From positions 2,365,284 to 2,429,283 of the forward strand of contig NC_090712.1 of assembly GCF_040954835.1 (NCBI RefSeq): DNA of 64,000 nt. Direction: 5' to 3'. The DNA is from Lepisosteus oculatus (lineage: Eukaryota; Chordata; Actinopteri; Semionotiformes; Lepisosteidae). The notes under the pieces were generated by a model. The model was not told where the DNA came from. It saw only the letters and a list, made by a program, of their open reading frames with translations, and did not search any database. Within the stretch, counting starts at the first letter, position 1. Each line of letters starts with the position of its first letter. This document shows positions 16,655-29,949 of this stretch, piece by piece. The position numbers and the translations under genes were made by a program.

Positions 16655-16800
16655 TATGATCTGCTTTTAAGAAAAAATAACTGTTTAAACAAAGACACTA
16701 TTTGTTTGCGCAAATAACACAACAGTTTTCTGTATCTCAACTATGCTGCATCACTGTAGTATGGCGGAACAGGAACCGGAATTACGTAACACTTTAAGCG
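16655..16800. promoter_or_regulatory. Putative bidirectional promoter of PSMB1 and an unknown divergent gene
   Basis: Only 106 bases separate the PSMB1 ATG from a plus-strand ATG at 16761. The interval and its edge contain ATGGCGG (a YY1-type core, 16761-16767), ACCGGAA (ETS-type, 16775-16781) and the palindrome TTACGTAA (CRE/bZIP-like, 16782-16789). No TATA box is evident. Such clusters are usual at housekeeping CpG-type promoters. Confidence 0.5.
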
Positions 16801-16928
16801 GAAACAGTTCAATTCTGCCATCTAGTGTAAATCGCACGTTTTTACCAACTTCTTGTGCAGGAAACAGTTTTAGTTTTTCTAGTTGTGAAACTGAGCATAT
16901 TAACATTGACTTTAACACCTGCACTTCT
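16761..16928 (+). CDS. Possible first exon of an unidentified divergent gene
   Basis: An open frame of 56 codons starts at ATGGCGGAA with A at -3 and G at +4 (good Kozak context). It reads MAEQEPELRNTLSG, then a Ser/Thr/Asn-rich segment, and ends NIDFNTCTS at a strong donor, GTGAGT, at 16929. An in-frame ATG at 16743 is also possible. I do not recognise the protein and found no convincing second exon downstream. ATGGCGG is also a YY1 site, so the ATG may be incidental. The frame runs on past the donor to 17060, so an unspliced reading is possible too. Confidence 0.35.
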
Positions 16929-19900
16929 GTGAGTCTGATAATTAACCAACTGAACATGTTTTTTCTCATGTCATCATTAAATAGATTTCTGGCATTCTGC
17001 TTTTGGTTAAATAAGAGATTTATTACAACAATAATAATAATAATATTGTATATAAATTGAACTTGTAAGGACATTGTTCTTAGAGTACTGAATAAAAATT
17101 AAGAAGTTGTATGATGGTAAATGGCATTCTCATGATGGCAACATTTTATATATATTTAATATATATATATTTAAGTGCGTGAAAGTTCTGTGTGCTTCAA
17201 ATAATTTACACATTCGTTTAGGTTGTATTCAAATTCATTAAAAACATCAAAAAAAAACCCTCGGAAAACTGGTTTACAGAAATCTCATAGTTTATAAAAT
17301 TCACGTAATTTTCATATTGTTGATAATCTTACTGATTAGTTGTTCTGGTTTGTCCTTTTATTCTCATGTTGTAACGTGTATATATATATAAATGCTCTTG
17401 ATTGTTGTGTTTTCTTTTGTATAATAACATTTAGAAAACATGTAGCTTTTCACATATATATATATAACAAATCTGGCATTGAGATTTTATTCAAATTCAA
17501 ACTACTAGGGGGACATAAAAAGATCCTTAATATTTGGAGGAACCCAGGACCTATTGGGGTTTGGACAAGGAAAGAGATAGGGCTGGCCTAATTTAAGGCC
17601 GGGTTCTGTGATTGGCACAGGCCGAGAGGCAATAAGACTGCAGTGACTGGAAATGACTCAGTATCCTGTGCTCAGGACACACACACATTAACACACTCAG
17701 CACCATTCAAGTCGATTCCGCACAGCGGCGCTACATCATTACTCCAGTTCCCGCTCTGGTAAAAGTGCTGGTGGAGTCAAATTTGATTTTATTTTAAAAT
17801 GTATTTTTTAAACGTAAATATATAACATCCTCTTCACGTTGAGGGTGTGTAAACTTTCCAGAAATGTGCGGTGTAACTACATTGTGCATTAAAACGCCAC
17901 GTTAAGTACCCAGGAATCTGTTTTCTTTTAGAATAAAATGTTAATTTCCGAATGGACCATTATTTAGTCGTAAGGAAGTTATTTAAATTATATATACATC
18001 TATTAATACAACCGATAATACAATAAGATACATTGTATATGAGTAATATCATTAACCAGACCTTTGTTGAAGTTGCTTAGTCAATTGCTATTTCCTTACT
18101 GCTGAAACAATTGTTAATCGGTTGTAAATTATCTGTAGACAGAGGAATACGGTATATGAAGTCATTTGCATTTCTCTTTGCACTCAGCTACAGAGCTACG
18201 GTAATTCCGGATAATATGTGACATTCACAGAGGCACTAATGTGAGGTTAGTAGTGTTGTCCAGTCCTGCCTTAGGAAGTTCCTATTCTCACTAAAAATAA
18301 ATATTGTAATGTAATATTACAGTGTATTTTTATTACTAACAACACAAATGTTCTGTTTTGAAACGTACCTTCCACGGTTTTTGTGTAAATAACTCCAGAA
18401 CTGCTCATACGTAATAATATTTTACTATGGAACTTTACATTTTGAAAATTGTTTCTTCGTTTTGTTTCTTTTAATAACATTTCTTCCCCGTTGTTTATAT
18501 GAATGAAACAGTGTTTAATTTTTAATATATTTTATCAATATTTGTGCTTAGTCAAATGCTATATTAATATCCAGATGGACATAAGAATGTGAAAAAGGGG
18601 TCAATTGGTAATATATTAGTGCTTAGGATAATTTACCATGGCCTGGTGGTGTATATTTTAGATATTAAACACAACAGAGAGGCAATTTTCATACCCTTTT
18701 TATGATTCATTACCCCTTATTGGAGTTCAGCTGATAACCCAGATGCTTAATCACAGTTTCTGTAAAACAAAAACAAAAACCCTTCAAATGGCCGACAAAT
18801 GCGTGGACTCAATTTTTCAGGGATTAGACCAGAACAATCATATCAAATAAAATCTTTTTTTTTTCCCCATTTAATTTCTTGGAGGTGATCAGCTGACAGC
18901 ACAGAGATGTCTTGTCCCCGGGGGATTAGAATCTTAAGTCTATGGTTATGGAGCAGTGCCATCTGTCACCGCACACATTCATATACCAACCAGAAGGCAC
19001 CGACATTTGTTTATTTAAATGGAAAACTTAACTTTCCCAGGACAGCGTGACCCTGCAGCCCCCCGAAAGAAATACTGTCTGCATGTGAAGCAGTGAACCA
19101 GAAACAAAACTGAATGTTAATTGCTGTGTAGTGAGCTATCTTCACATGCAATGATGGATTCCTTTCCAGCAGCTGAATGTCACGTCAGTGGAGGAGGCCT
19201 TAATCATCCTGTTGTGGGACAGGCCCTGCCGCCGAGCGCTGAGGCGGTGGCCCTGGGGTCGTGAGGGCTGGGATCGGTGTCCACTCACTGGCACGGAGCT
19301 CCCTTCCCATATCTCCGAAGTGAGCTTCCACATCCATTACGGAAGTGGTCTGGAAAGTCCAGCCGCTTGAAAAAGTGCCGGTCTAGATGCCTTGTCTAGA
19401 CAGGCAGTTTACTGTACATCCAGAGTCTGGAAGGGGATGACAGCAGTCCAGTTCAATTCTCCTCCGCTGCCCTGACTTGTAATCATCCCTGACATCATTT
19501 CTTGGATTTTAAAAAAAAACCAACTATAATACTAAATGCATTCGTCTTGTGCATCCCTCCTCCAGCTCCCCTCCTGCGCAGCTGCCTGTTGGGTCACTCC
19601 CCGCTCTGCAGGGGGGTCCCAGCGGGTTGAGCCGAATTTACTATAACTAAACACTCTACAAACAGTTTTCAGTCCATGTCATTCCGGGGTATTTCTATCC
19701 CTCATGCACTGCATTTTAATTTGAGGACAGGTCAAAGACTATGTATAAATGCTCTAAAAGATTTAAGTCATTCATGCAAAAGTAGTCACGAGTCATAATC
19801 ACATATTTATGTCAACAATTCTTCATAATTGGGAAGCACTTTGGGATTGTTTAACTTATAAAATCAAGTCTTTACTCATACTGCGTCAATGCACAGATAT

Positions 19901-20724
19901 TTGTAAAAACAATTACGAGTCTTCTGGTTGTTCAAAGGGTGCTTTTTATTTTTTTATAAATAATGTAATCACCGCAACGTGCTACACGGGGTACTATTCA
20001 TATGATCGACAAAAATGCGCAGTTCCATGGCTGTAAAAATGTCACCAATAAAAACACTATATAAAATATAAGCAAGCACGATTTCAGAATTTTACATGTT
20101 ATGCATTGCTTATTATCCGCTGAACAGAAATATACACACCGAGAGCTTTACTGGAACACATATCTCTGTGTGGGAGCTGTAACATGCACTGTGTCAGGCA
20201 AACTAAAGTAAAGAATTAAAGCCATTTCAGGTTTCAGTAACTTTAGCAGGACACCAGAAGGTTCAGACCTTTGTCCACAGTCACCCAGTGTGAGAAAGAG
20301 CTGGCTTATAAACTGAAGTGGAATGCAGAAGCTCCTAAGAATAAACACTAACAAATTTAAAAGGTAAATGAAAAAAAACCCTCTTAACTCAAAGAGTTTG
20401 GTTTTAATTTGATATCTTGGCTTTGCAAAGCTGTCATTGCATTCTTGAAAATAATGAGGAAACAAGCCTCCACAGATCTCAGGAATACAATGCAAACAGA
20501 TGTAGTAGTGTTAAGGGTCATACTAATGGGTGATACAGCTGAATTGTGTCTTTAAAGCCAGCAAATGTTATTTTGTTTTGTTTGGACTTATTCAAGGGTG
20601 TGATTCAAGGGCCCATTGATGTAGCTGCATTCTTTTTTTAGGTTGGGTGGGGCTTTCTTGAAAATTTACATATCCTAGGAAGCCAACTAAGCAGAATTGC
20701 TGAAAAATATCCAATGTGTCACAT
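16929..20724. other. AT-rich intergenic region, no gene seen
   Basis: Contains short TA and ATA runs (about 17140-17175, 17375-17395, 17455-17465). No exon with flanking splice sites and recognisable product was found. Confidence 0.5.
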
Positions 20725-20834
20725 ACAGTAGGTGTGGTAGTAGTTCAGGTGGGTAGCTGCGTCAGCATGCGTAGGCTGCAAAGGAACAAGTATAAGAATA
20801 AACCTATTACTTGTTCCTTTACAGTAGGTGTGGT
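20725..20834. mobile_element. Short fold-back insertion with perfect 14-bp target-site duplication
   Basis: 'acagtaggtgtggt' occurs at 20725-20738 and again at 20821-20834, flanking 82 bases. The insertion starts 'agtagttcaggtgggtagct' and contains a perfect 13-bp inverted repeat, AAAGGAACAAGTA (20780-20792) and TACTTGTTCCTTT (20808-20820), around a 15-base loop with AATAAACCT. Its parts match the two ends of the longer repeats at 15565, 41350 and 63393. Confidence 0.75.
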
Positions 20835-21480
20835 GTGATCACATAACGTGATAAAATTTCTCAAGGGTCAGAGAATTAAAAAAAGTAAAACCATAGTGAA
20901 CTGTTACTCCATAATCCATATAGCCCCCAATACGGGTATTCAAATACAATAAATATATATATAAAGTACATATAAGAAGTCAAAGACAAAAGTATGCACC
21001 TTTCTTACATATTAATGTTGGAACTGTGTGATGAAATTGTAATTCATTTTCCATAAAACCTGGGTACTGTGTCACTTTTGAGTTTAATAAGGCTCCATGA
21101 CAGACAGAATGAATAATCTTTTAAGCACATACTGAAAGTCCAAAATAATGATGGAGGTCTGCCTCCACTGCCCAGTGTCCTAATCTAAAGACTTCATTTC
21201 CGAGCTCTCTTGTGTCTACTTTGGGGGTCCGGCTTTTATTTCCACCACATCTAACAAACTTTTAAGCCACCTCTTCCTGAGCCGCTGCCACCAAACGGCT
21301 CTCAGCCAGTCGCCACTCTTCCCACTCTTCGCCACTCTTTGCCTTTCGGAGGATGGCCGCTGTGGTTTGTTTTGCTGTGGCGGCTGCACGCATGACTGAG
21401 CTTGGCTTTGAAGATTACGAGGTGTTTCATGGAGAAGGCAGCACTGGCGCAGTCTGAGTACAGTACAGTAGTCTGAAGAG
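20835..21480. other. Intergenic, no gene seen
   Basis: AT-rich unique-looking sequence. A 100-codon minus-strand frame at 21216-21518 overlaps the tRNA-like SINE head and has no recognisable content. Confidence 0.4.
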
Positions 21481-21558
21481 CACATTAGCTGTGTCCCACT
21501 TGGGATTTGAACCCACAACCCAGTCTAGAGTTCTAACCACTCATCCATTCTGCCACCT
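21481..21558 (-). mobile_element. tRNA-like SINE head fragment
   Basis: The minus strand has an A-box-like 'tggatgagtggttagaac' and a B-box-like 'gtgggttcaaatccca' about 30 bases apart, as in tRNA-derived SINEs. The anticodon arm cannot be folded convincingly. Downstream 'gggacacagctaatgtgctc' resembles a SINE body. Confidence 0.45.
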
Positions 21559-24500
21559 TTTCAATCGTTCTAAGGAAAGGGGTTGTCATTTATATAATAC
21601 ACACTGTAGGACTAACTAACTAAACTCAGACATTTAAGGTTAGCAGCTATAATCCATTGGGGCTTATATAGTCAGAAACACTGTTCTGTGCTTGTTTTTG
21701 CATTAAAGCTGTCACTCTGTGGCCCCTATATGCTGTGTATATAGTCTTTAATGACACCATCCCAATTTCTCAAGCCACCCTTTTGTCACACGTTTAGCCA
21801 CAAACAAGACAAATGGGCTCCATTTCAGCCTCGCGCCTCCTGATGTCCAAGTGGAGAGTAGCTGATACAATGGGGCCTGGCTCTTGGCACGGGGGATTAG
21901 CTACTGGACGAGGTTTCCCTTTTCTCACCGGGCCATATGAGACAGGGGGGTGGGCACTGTGCAGGGAACTGACACGGGCTATTGCTTGCGTCCTTACAGG
22001 CGGAATTTGGAACTGCAAAACCCACCACTTTTATTGTCAGTCTGGTCCTGGCACCTGGCACCTGGCACGAGCGTAATTAGGCTTCGGTGCAAAACCTGCA
22101 AGTGGGGTGATGCAGGATACAGGTCTGCCAAGTCTAAGTGTCTCACTATCCGCCAGAGCTGTACTGGGGAACGGGCTTAGCACGAAGGCGCTTACACTTG
22201 ACAGGTCCCTGTTCCAGCAGAGCCAGAGGAGGTTTGTACCTTCGTCTTCACTCATAGTACGATAACTATCACCTTGCGGGTTAGCGCCACTGCATTTCTA
22301 CCCTGCTGCAGTCCCTTTTTGCATGGACTACCTTTTCTTTACCACATATTTATTGTTCTCTACAATGTATTCAGTGTTCTGATTGTTATTCTTTATTATG
22401 TTTGTAATGTACTGTCTGCATCGAGTGGTGTTGGCGTGTTGTGACAGTACATGTGCATATGGCAAGAAACTTCTCTACTCTGCTCGGCTGTAAAGGGAAC
22501 GCTCTGTGATGTGATGGGAATATACAGTATGTTGCTTCACCTTGCATCTGTGTACTTCACTATGTGGACTTTCAGCACATACACTCGTTCAGAAAAAAGC
22601 ATGCACCATTCGGGACAAACTATATAAAATAAGGAACAGTTATAAATAAAACACTATATATATGACAAAGCAATTTAAGGTTATTTAGATGGGTTTTTCA
22701 CAAAATAAGTTGAAAAAATAAGACTGCATTTGCACATATACATGGTTTATATTTAACCTTTGTGGTTATGTGGTGAAGAGGCAGCCAACAATAGCTACGC
22801 AGTTAACTTGTTGCGTAAATAGTGCTAACAATTACATTTATTTGCAGGCCAAGGGAATTTTGAGCAGCAAGTTAACAACTGCCCAGCAATGTTTGGCCAG
22901 GCATTTCAATACGGTTGCACTACAAATTTCATACACAATGTATTGGATGTTTTTATCAAGTTTTTATCAATTTAAGAGAATGAGAATAACCCCAGATTCA
23001 CATTCTTTATTTTTCAGAATTCATGAAGAAGGTTAAACCCTTTTGGATTATCTTGTATAATGGTAAAACTGGCCGTGTCTTCCTATACAAATCAGGATTT
23101 TATTTTAGTATAGAAACACTATCTGATTTTGAAGGAAAGTTGTGAAGTAACATAATTTGTGCATGAGCTTACAGACATGAAAGTTAAGCATTCTCACAAT
23201 ATTAAACCAGATTTCTGAGTGCTCTTTGATCAGCAGGATACAATCATGATAATTATTTCTTCCCTGTGAGGGCTGGAGAGGGGAAATACAAATATTGTCC
23301 TGAAAGTCAAAGGTTTTTGGCGAAAGTGTTCCACAATTTTGGCAAGAACTATAAAGCACCATACAGTACTGCCATACAATACAATTTACTGTGGTTATTA
23401 CATGTCAGCCTTGTCACACATTATTTTGGAATAATTATCTAGATTTTGCCTCTTGAGATAAAGGAAACTCACGCGAGTCGGTTACCGGTAGTTACGTTGT
23501 CCTCTGTTTTTTTTTCTCTTCACTTGTATAAAGGAATGTGAGGAGTTAGTGTGTGAGGAGGAGGGGGTAAAATCAAATTATTCTGAAAAAAACACAACAG
23601 ATTCAATTTATGAGCTGGCGCGGAAACGTTTCCTTTGTGGTTGTTGTTATTTTTTTTTCCTGCTGTTGGGACGGGGGAGGAGAAGAGTGTGAACAGTCCC
23701 AGGCTGTGAGAACCGGTCGAGAGATCAGTCTAAATCAATTAGGAGACAGCAGGCAGGCGGCTCGGGGAAGGTTCGCTAAGAGAAATATAATATAACTCCC
23801 CCTCCCTCTGCTCTAAAAAGGGCCCTTTCACAGTTGCACTCTCTTCTAAAGTAGTAACAGAATTTATTTAATCAAGTCTGTGGGCAGGGAGGTGCTGGTT
23901 TGGTGGACTGGAAGCAAAGCTGTAAATGTGCTTCATGGAAGGGCTGGGAAACTGAGGTTCCTCAGTGGATTTTGGCACACCGTGCCAGAAAAACCACAAA
24001 ACAAAGAGCAGCAAATGCATCAGTGCTGGGGTGGACAACGTTGGATTCTGCGGCCACTCCCTCCTCTAAAGATTAGACAGACAGAATAATGAATTGCTAA
24101 GTGGAGCCTGGAGAAATGTCTTCATTGGAGACGCAGATTTTTGCACACAGAAATTGCGTCTTTTCTTAGTTATACACGCATGATGGAACCCAGACTTTGC
24201 AGCTGGATGGGGCCTGGAAACAGCGAGATTCGGGTGCAGTTTTAAGGTGCAGTTAAAACAAGATGTCCGTCATTGTTTATAGCTCTGCTTCCTGTTCGTG
24301 TTTTGTGGTTGGCCTTATCTACAAAGTTCCACCGCGCTGCAGCGGGAGCCTTTTGATAGGTTATTTATAATTTAACTGTGGCTCTTTACAGGAAAGGTAG
24401 TCAAGGCCAGGCCTTTTCTCCAGGAAATCCTCTCGGAGAGCCGTCTTGTGTGAGCACTCCGGCAGAGCCTGGCCTGAGCCACTGCAGTCTTTTCAGATAC

Positions 24501-25762
24501 CAGAGGACCTGCATATGCTGACTTGAGTTCTGGGCTGAAATCTTTCGGGTGAATTATATAAGCAGGCATAGCGCATGACTTTGGAAAAACCTATCATGTT
24601 TTGTACTTATAGCATTCTAACTGATTAGTCATAATTTGTATCAGCATAACTAGACAGACTCAGAGGTGCTTATCCTTGGAAAACTGGAACACCAACAGTC
24701 CTTGACTAAACAATTAGGCAGTCCTGAATCACAGTGAACCTGTAAATTGACAGGCATTTATATCTCACCTTGTTCATAGTACTGTCAAACTTTTTCATGG
24801 CGTCATTATTTTGAAGCAATTGCCTCTGATCTGCCCTGTAAACTGAGCTCCTAATTTAATACCGAGTTTTGTTCTAGATTTTCTATCCTTCTCCTCTCCA
24901 GTATGAGAACCTAACAAGAATAAATAGTTTTACTTAGAATGCATAAACATTATGTTTTCACCTGCCCATTTCAGAATATATCATACTTTGAACTCCATAA
25001 CCCCGGATTCCATATGTCAATTTGTGTTCACCAGTTTATCAATCAGTTTGATTCCTTGTGAGCCCTGGTTACAGCATGGAGACAGTGATGACCGAGCACA
25101 CCTTCCCCGTCTCCTTCCACACTGGGAGTGTCACAGTGCCTACAGCGTATCGCTGCCTGATGTGTGCCCATCACAGGCGACTATTGACCAAACTCGGATC
25201 TGAACTGGCAGTGTCTGTAGTACAGGAGCCCATCTGCACATTTTACTAAATCACACCTTTATAACATTGTTTTTAATTGAACCACTCTCTGCTTTTTTTT
25301 CAAGGGAAAGTGATTAATGCAAGTCATCACTGCTGAGAAAGCAAATTCAGTGACAACTGCTTCAGACTCCAAAACCACACTAATGTATACACACAGACCC
25401 CCAATAAACGGACAAAAACACAGGATCTGGACACTTGTTCTAATTGAAAATTGTTGAGCAAACAATAGCAGGAAGGGCAATCCATTCGAATGCGCACTCC
25501 TCACAGTATCAATCTGCTTCATAAAGGTGTTTTCCTTACCATCTTTAGTATTAACAATGTTAATGGTTATTGTGCGGTTGTACTACTGCTGGGGGACACT
25601 GATGAAATAGCTTATTCAGACGACTTGGCACTGGCACTGGCACTTGGCACTGCACATAGTACAGTTTCTGAACTGTATTATGGTCCATGTCCACTCTTGG
25701 TGACAGAGGGCAACAGATCACCAGGTTTTACAGTGAATTTATGATCTTCAGTAAGTTATAGT
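21559..25762. other. Intergenic, no gene seen
   Basis: About 4.2 kb of mixed composition with scattered short frames only. No splice-flanked coding segment or known repeat was recognised. Confidence 0.4.
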
Positions 25763-26236
25763 AATAATAATTATAATAATAAATGCTTACACTTATATAG
25801 CGCTTTTCTGGACACTCCACTCAAAGCGCTTTACAGGTAATGGGGACTCCCCTCCACCACCACCAGTGTGCAGCCCCACCTGGATGATGCGACGGCAGCC
25901 ATAGCGCGCCAGAACGCTCCCCACACACCAGCTATCAGTGGGGAGGAGAGCAGAGTAATGAAGCCAATTCATAGATGGGGATTATTAGGAGGCCATGATT
26001 GGGAAATTTGGCCAGGACGCCGGGGTTACACCCCTACTCTTTTCGAGAAACGCCCTGGGATTTTTAATGACCACAGAGAGTCAGGACCTCGGTTTTACGT
26101 CTAAAGGACGGCGCCTGTTTACAGTATAGTGTCCCCGTCGCTATACTGGGGCATTAGAACCCATGTGGGCCGCAGGGTGAGCGCCCCCTCCTGGCCCCAC
26201 TTACACCTCTTTAGTTTTTCCCAGGAGGTCTCCCAA
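25763..26236 (-). mobile_element. 5S-SINE, 5'-truncated (copy 4)
   Basis: The tail and body are complete. The copy stops within the 5S-like head just past the reversed GGGAGACC, so box A is missing and it could not be transcribed from its own promoter. Confidence 0.8.
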
Positions 26237-27374
26237 GTAAAAACCTGCAGAACAGTCGAATAAAGGGCTGCATTAAGTGTCACAATTAATTCAAAGAAAG
26301 ACTTTTAGAGTCCTGGCTGGAATGGAAAAAAAAAGAGAAGCATTGCAGCATTGAGGGAAAAAAAAGAAACTTCTTATTGGAATGTATTTGCACTCCTTAG
26401 TTTTTACCATGCATTTACTTTGTGGTGTTTTCCTACTGACTGCATCAGGCTTCATTATGGCCCTTTCTACCTTATGTACTATGCTTTCACTGTACTTTAT
26501 TACAACCTAACCTTCCTTTTACCTGGTAAGCTGCAGTAAACTTTAATAGCAGTAGGAAGGATTAAATATTGGTCTCCTGTGACTTGGCAAGTGTGTGGCA
26601 CTGTATTCCCCAAAGCAGAAAAGACACACACACAAAAAAAGAACTGAAACCATTCACAGAGGTAACAAAAGCCTCTCTTCCTCTGCCAAGGCTCAGGGTG
26701 GGAGGACCTTCACACTTGAGGTCTGGGCTCCGCAGGTGATTCGTCACCTTCCTCCCTTGGCACTTTCGCAGCCTGGTGCTAATTCTAATCAAACTTCAAA
26801 AAAAAAAAAAAAAAGAGGAAGAGCTCTTTGATCTCTCCTGCCTCGCCCCTCTCCCACAGCAGCTTCTCACACCGCATTTGGGCTGGGAGGCTCCCGATTT
26901 GTCATTGGCTCGTTGGCACTCTGGCCCATTACAGGAGCTCTCCAGGAGGGAGGGGGCAGGCTGGGCCCCACAGCCTCTGTGCGATCCCATAAACAGGGCA
27001 GCACCTCACCCGTCTGCCCTAATGGCACTTATCAAGGGGGTGCTGGCTGCTATCAGGGGTCTATTACTGCAAGGCGGGAAGAGCACTAACGTCTGCGGAG
27101 CAACCTGCCCTCAGCTCCCGCGGCAATTGACAGGAAAGTAAGAAACGGAGAAAAAAAAAAAACAAGTCCGCAGGGTCTCAATTACCACTACTAATAATAA
27201 ACGGCGTTTTATGTGCGGCCTTTTGTTGTGGGCATCCAACACGCACGTCACACATTACAAAAACAAATGCTGGCGGTTCGATATTCTGTGCCTTTGTGTG
27301 GATCACAAACGATTCGTTCAATATTTTCTGTTCTTTTGGGGTTTTTTTTTTCAAAGGGTTTATGCAAAGGTTTG

Positions 27375-27645
27375 CCCATCACCATCTGCCCATTTTCAAA
27401 CCGCTTGATCCAGTTCACGGGGGGGCTGGAGCCTATCCCAGCAAGCAGTGGGCTCAAGGCAGGGTACATCCTGGACGAGATGCCAGATCACTGGGTAGAC
27501 ACACACACACACCAGGGCCAATTAAACTACCAGTATGTCTTTGAACTGTGGGAGGAAACCATGAGAAGGTACAGTCTTCACACAGATAGCAGCCCAGGTC
27601 TGGGTTGCTAACCACCATGCAACCTTGCAACCATGCCACCTACCA
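27375..27645 (-). repeat. Dispersed repeat of the 'CTGTGATGGACTGG' family (copy C)
   Basis: Reversed copy with 'ctggagcctatcccagc', 'cagggtacatcctgg', a short (AC)n, 'gggaggaaaccatgag' and 'cacacagatagcagccca'. It ends 20-40 bases before 5S-SINE copy 5. Confidence 0.75.
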
Positions 27646-27683
27646 AAATACCACCACTGCAAATAATAATGGTAAAAATAATA

Positions 27684-27890
27684 TTAATAATTGCTTACAC
27701 TTATATAGCGCTTTTCTGGACACTCCACTCAAAGCACTTTACAGGTAATGGGGATCCTCTCCACCACCACCAGTGTGCAGCCCCACCTGGATGATGCGAC
27801 GGCAGCCATAGTGCGCCAGTACACTCCCCACACACCAGCTATCAGTGGGGAGGAGAGCAGAGTGATTAAGCCAATTCATAGATGGGGATT
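27684..27890 (-). mobile_element. 5S-SINE, 5'-truncated fragment (copy 5)
   Basis: The tail and first part of the body are present; the match ends at about 'gatggggatta'. It follows an (AAT)-rich stretch, has the same orientation as copies 4 and 6, and lies within 2.8 kb of both. Confidence 0.8.
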
Positions 27891-28345
27891 AATTACCATT
27901 GTTTTTAAAATACCATTGTTTTTTTTCTTCTTGTGTTCACTACTTTTTGAAATTAGTGACTCGTTTACAAAATCAGATGGTAAAAAAAAATCAAACCATA
28001 CGGGGCTAGAGAACATTCTTTTCATATGAATGTTCATTATGATGTTAGGAAACCCGAAACTTTTGTTGTGCTATTTCTCGACGTTGACACAAAAAAGGTG
28101 CTATCCCTAAAAAAAATAAATGGATAAATTACATTTAATGCAAGCGAAAAAAGCATTGCCGGTCAAACCGGGGGAACAGAAGAGCAACTTGAAAGAACAG
28201 GCTGTGCGCTCTGCGCAAACACGCCCGGCAGGAGACCGTCGGGCACGGCTCTCACCCACCGGGTGCTGGAGACGGGCTCAGTCCTTTCCCTCTGCTGGCG
28301 TGAACAGCGCACACTCCTTCCTGAACCACTGCCGAGTTTCTGCGC

Positions 28346-28346
<1 letters not shown>

Positions 28347-28396
<50 letters not shown>
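28347..28396. repeat. (TAA)n microsatellite, about 17 units
   Basis: An uninterrupted run of about 50 bases, ending 35 bases before a 5S-SINE tail fragment. Confidence 0.95.
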
Positions 28397-28431
28397 GGAC
28401 TGATCAAACTCCTCATAGATGACACCAGAAT

Positions 28432-28512
28432 TCCTTACACTTATACAGCGCTTTTCTGGACACTTCACTCAAAACGCTTTACAGGTAATGGGGATCCCCT
28501 CCACCACCACCA
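28432..28512 (-). mobile_element. 5S-SINE tail fragment (copy 6)
   Basis: About 80 bases of the conserved tail ('cttttctggacacttcactc' and the GGGGATCCCC block). It ends at the CCACCACCACC run. Confidence 0.75.
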
Positions 28513-29949
28513 ATTTAACTTTTTAGATGAAGTTCCGTTTGGGAAATACAGGCCAATCGTGTTATTAATTTGGCTTAGTTTTTGCTTATTTGCATCAGCT
28601 CCAAATAATAATAAATACGATTGTAATTGTAATTGATCAGTAATAAATTAGATTAGGGATTTGTAGAGTCTTGTATTTTAATTTTTTGTTACGTATTCAG
28701 ATTTTTCTCTTATTTTATTATGGCCTGATTGTTTTGACCGATTTCTTTAAGTCATACACGCTTCATGTTATTTACTCTTGTACTCTAAATATTTTACAGT
28801 TCATTGATCATATGTCACCATGGATGAAGATAGCTAAACAAATTACAGTAGATAAGCAATTCAAAGGTGTTCGTTAATGATTTGTGGGACAGACTCTCGC
28901 AGGTGACATCCGGACTTTTTTGGCGTGCCCGTCACCGCTTCCTCTCGCCTCGATGTACTTGAGGCTTGTGGCCACTAGGTGGCGAAATGCCTACAAAAGG
29001 AAGACCAACTGCAATCCCGTAAAGTGAAAGTACCGACTGCAGAGAATCTTCCAAATCTGTCCCTTTCTTTCGGGGGAGTTTCAAACACATGCAAAAGACA
29101 TGGGCGCTGAAAGGCTGTTTACGGCCTTCACTCTCTCGCTCTCTATTTTACATCTGATTGCTATGGTGTAAAATTGAATTACCCTTTTCAATGCGGGCCA
29201 TACACTGGAGAGCTGATCACTTTTCCCACAGTTGTGTGAAAAGCAGAGGTGTCGTGACAAGGAGTCGGACAGAAAATGAAACAGCTTGTGGGAAAGAAAC
29301 GTAATTTGATCACATCTCCAAACTGGCAAGGAGTATATGTATTTTGTGGCAGGACAAGAATGACTTCTGTAGCCAAACGGGACTGATAAATATATTCCTA
29401 AACACAGCATCAGGTTAGTGATGGTCATGCTCTGTGACCAATTGCAAGAAAGCCATGAATAAATCTGAAGAAAATCAAATCCAGGGTAAGGGACACAACC
29501 CTCACAAATCACATTCAACAGTTAACATCCAGTTTTCAAATATTAAAAGTGGAAACTTTAATTTTCTGACCCCAGTATGTTTTTCTTTTTTTAACAAGCA
29601 CTTTAAATATTCAGAACCTTGGGATACTGAGATACAGTACACAGACCACCTCTCGGAGACCCGGTTCATTCCTATTTCCCCCAGATTAAGAGACAACGGA
29701 GAGAGAGCGCTGGGGAAAGACAGATCGCTTAGATTTAACAGCGGACGTTGCCCGTGCTTCCTCTCTCGGTCAGAGCCTGTGGAATGGTCCTGTCGGCACG
29801 GTGTCACGGGTTTAACATCCCTGCCACTCACAGACAGCTACACAAATGGCAAGCTCCTCAATGAGGGATAAGTAGGGGGTGATTACTATCTCCTAAAATT
29901 AGCTATCAATTAAGTGAGCACCAACCAATTTAGCCCGGTAATAGGGTAA
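28513..29949. other. Intergenic, no gene seen
   Basis: Two overlapping 145-codon frames (29081-29518 minus, 29434-29871 plus) show no family resemblance or codon pattern that would support them. Confidence 0.4.
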
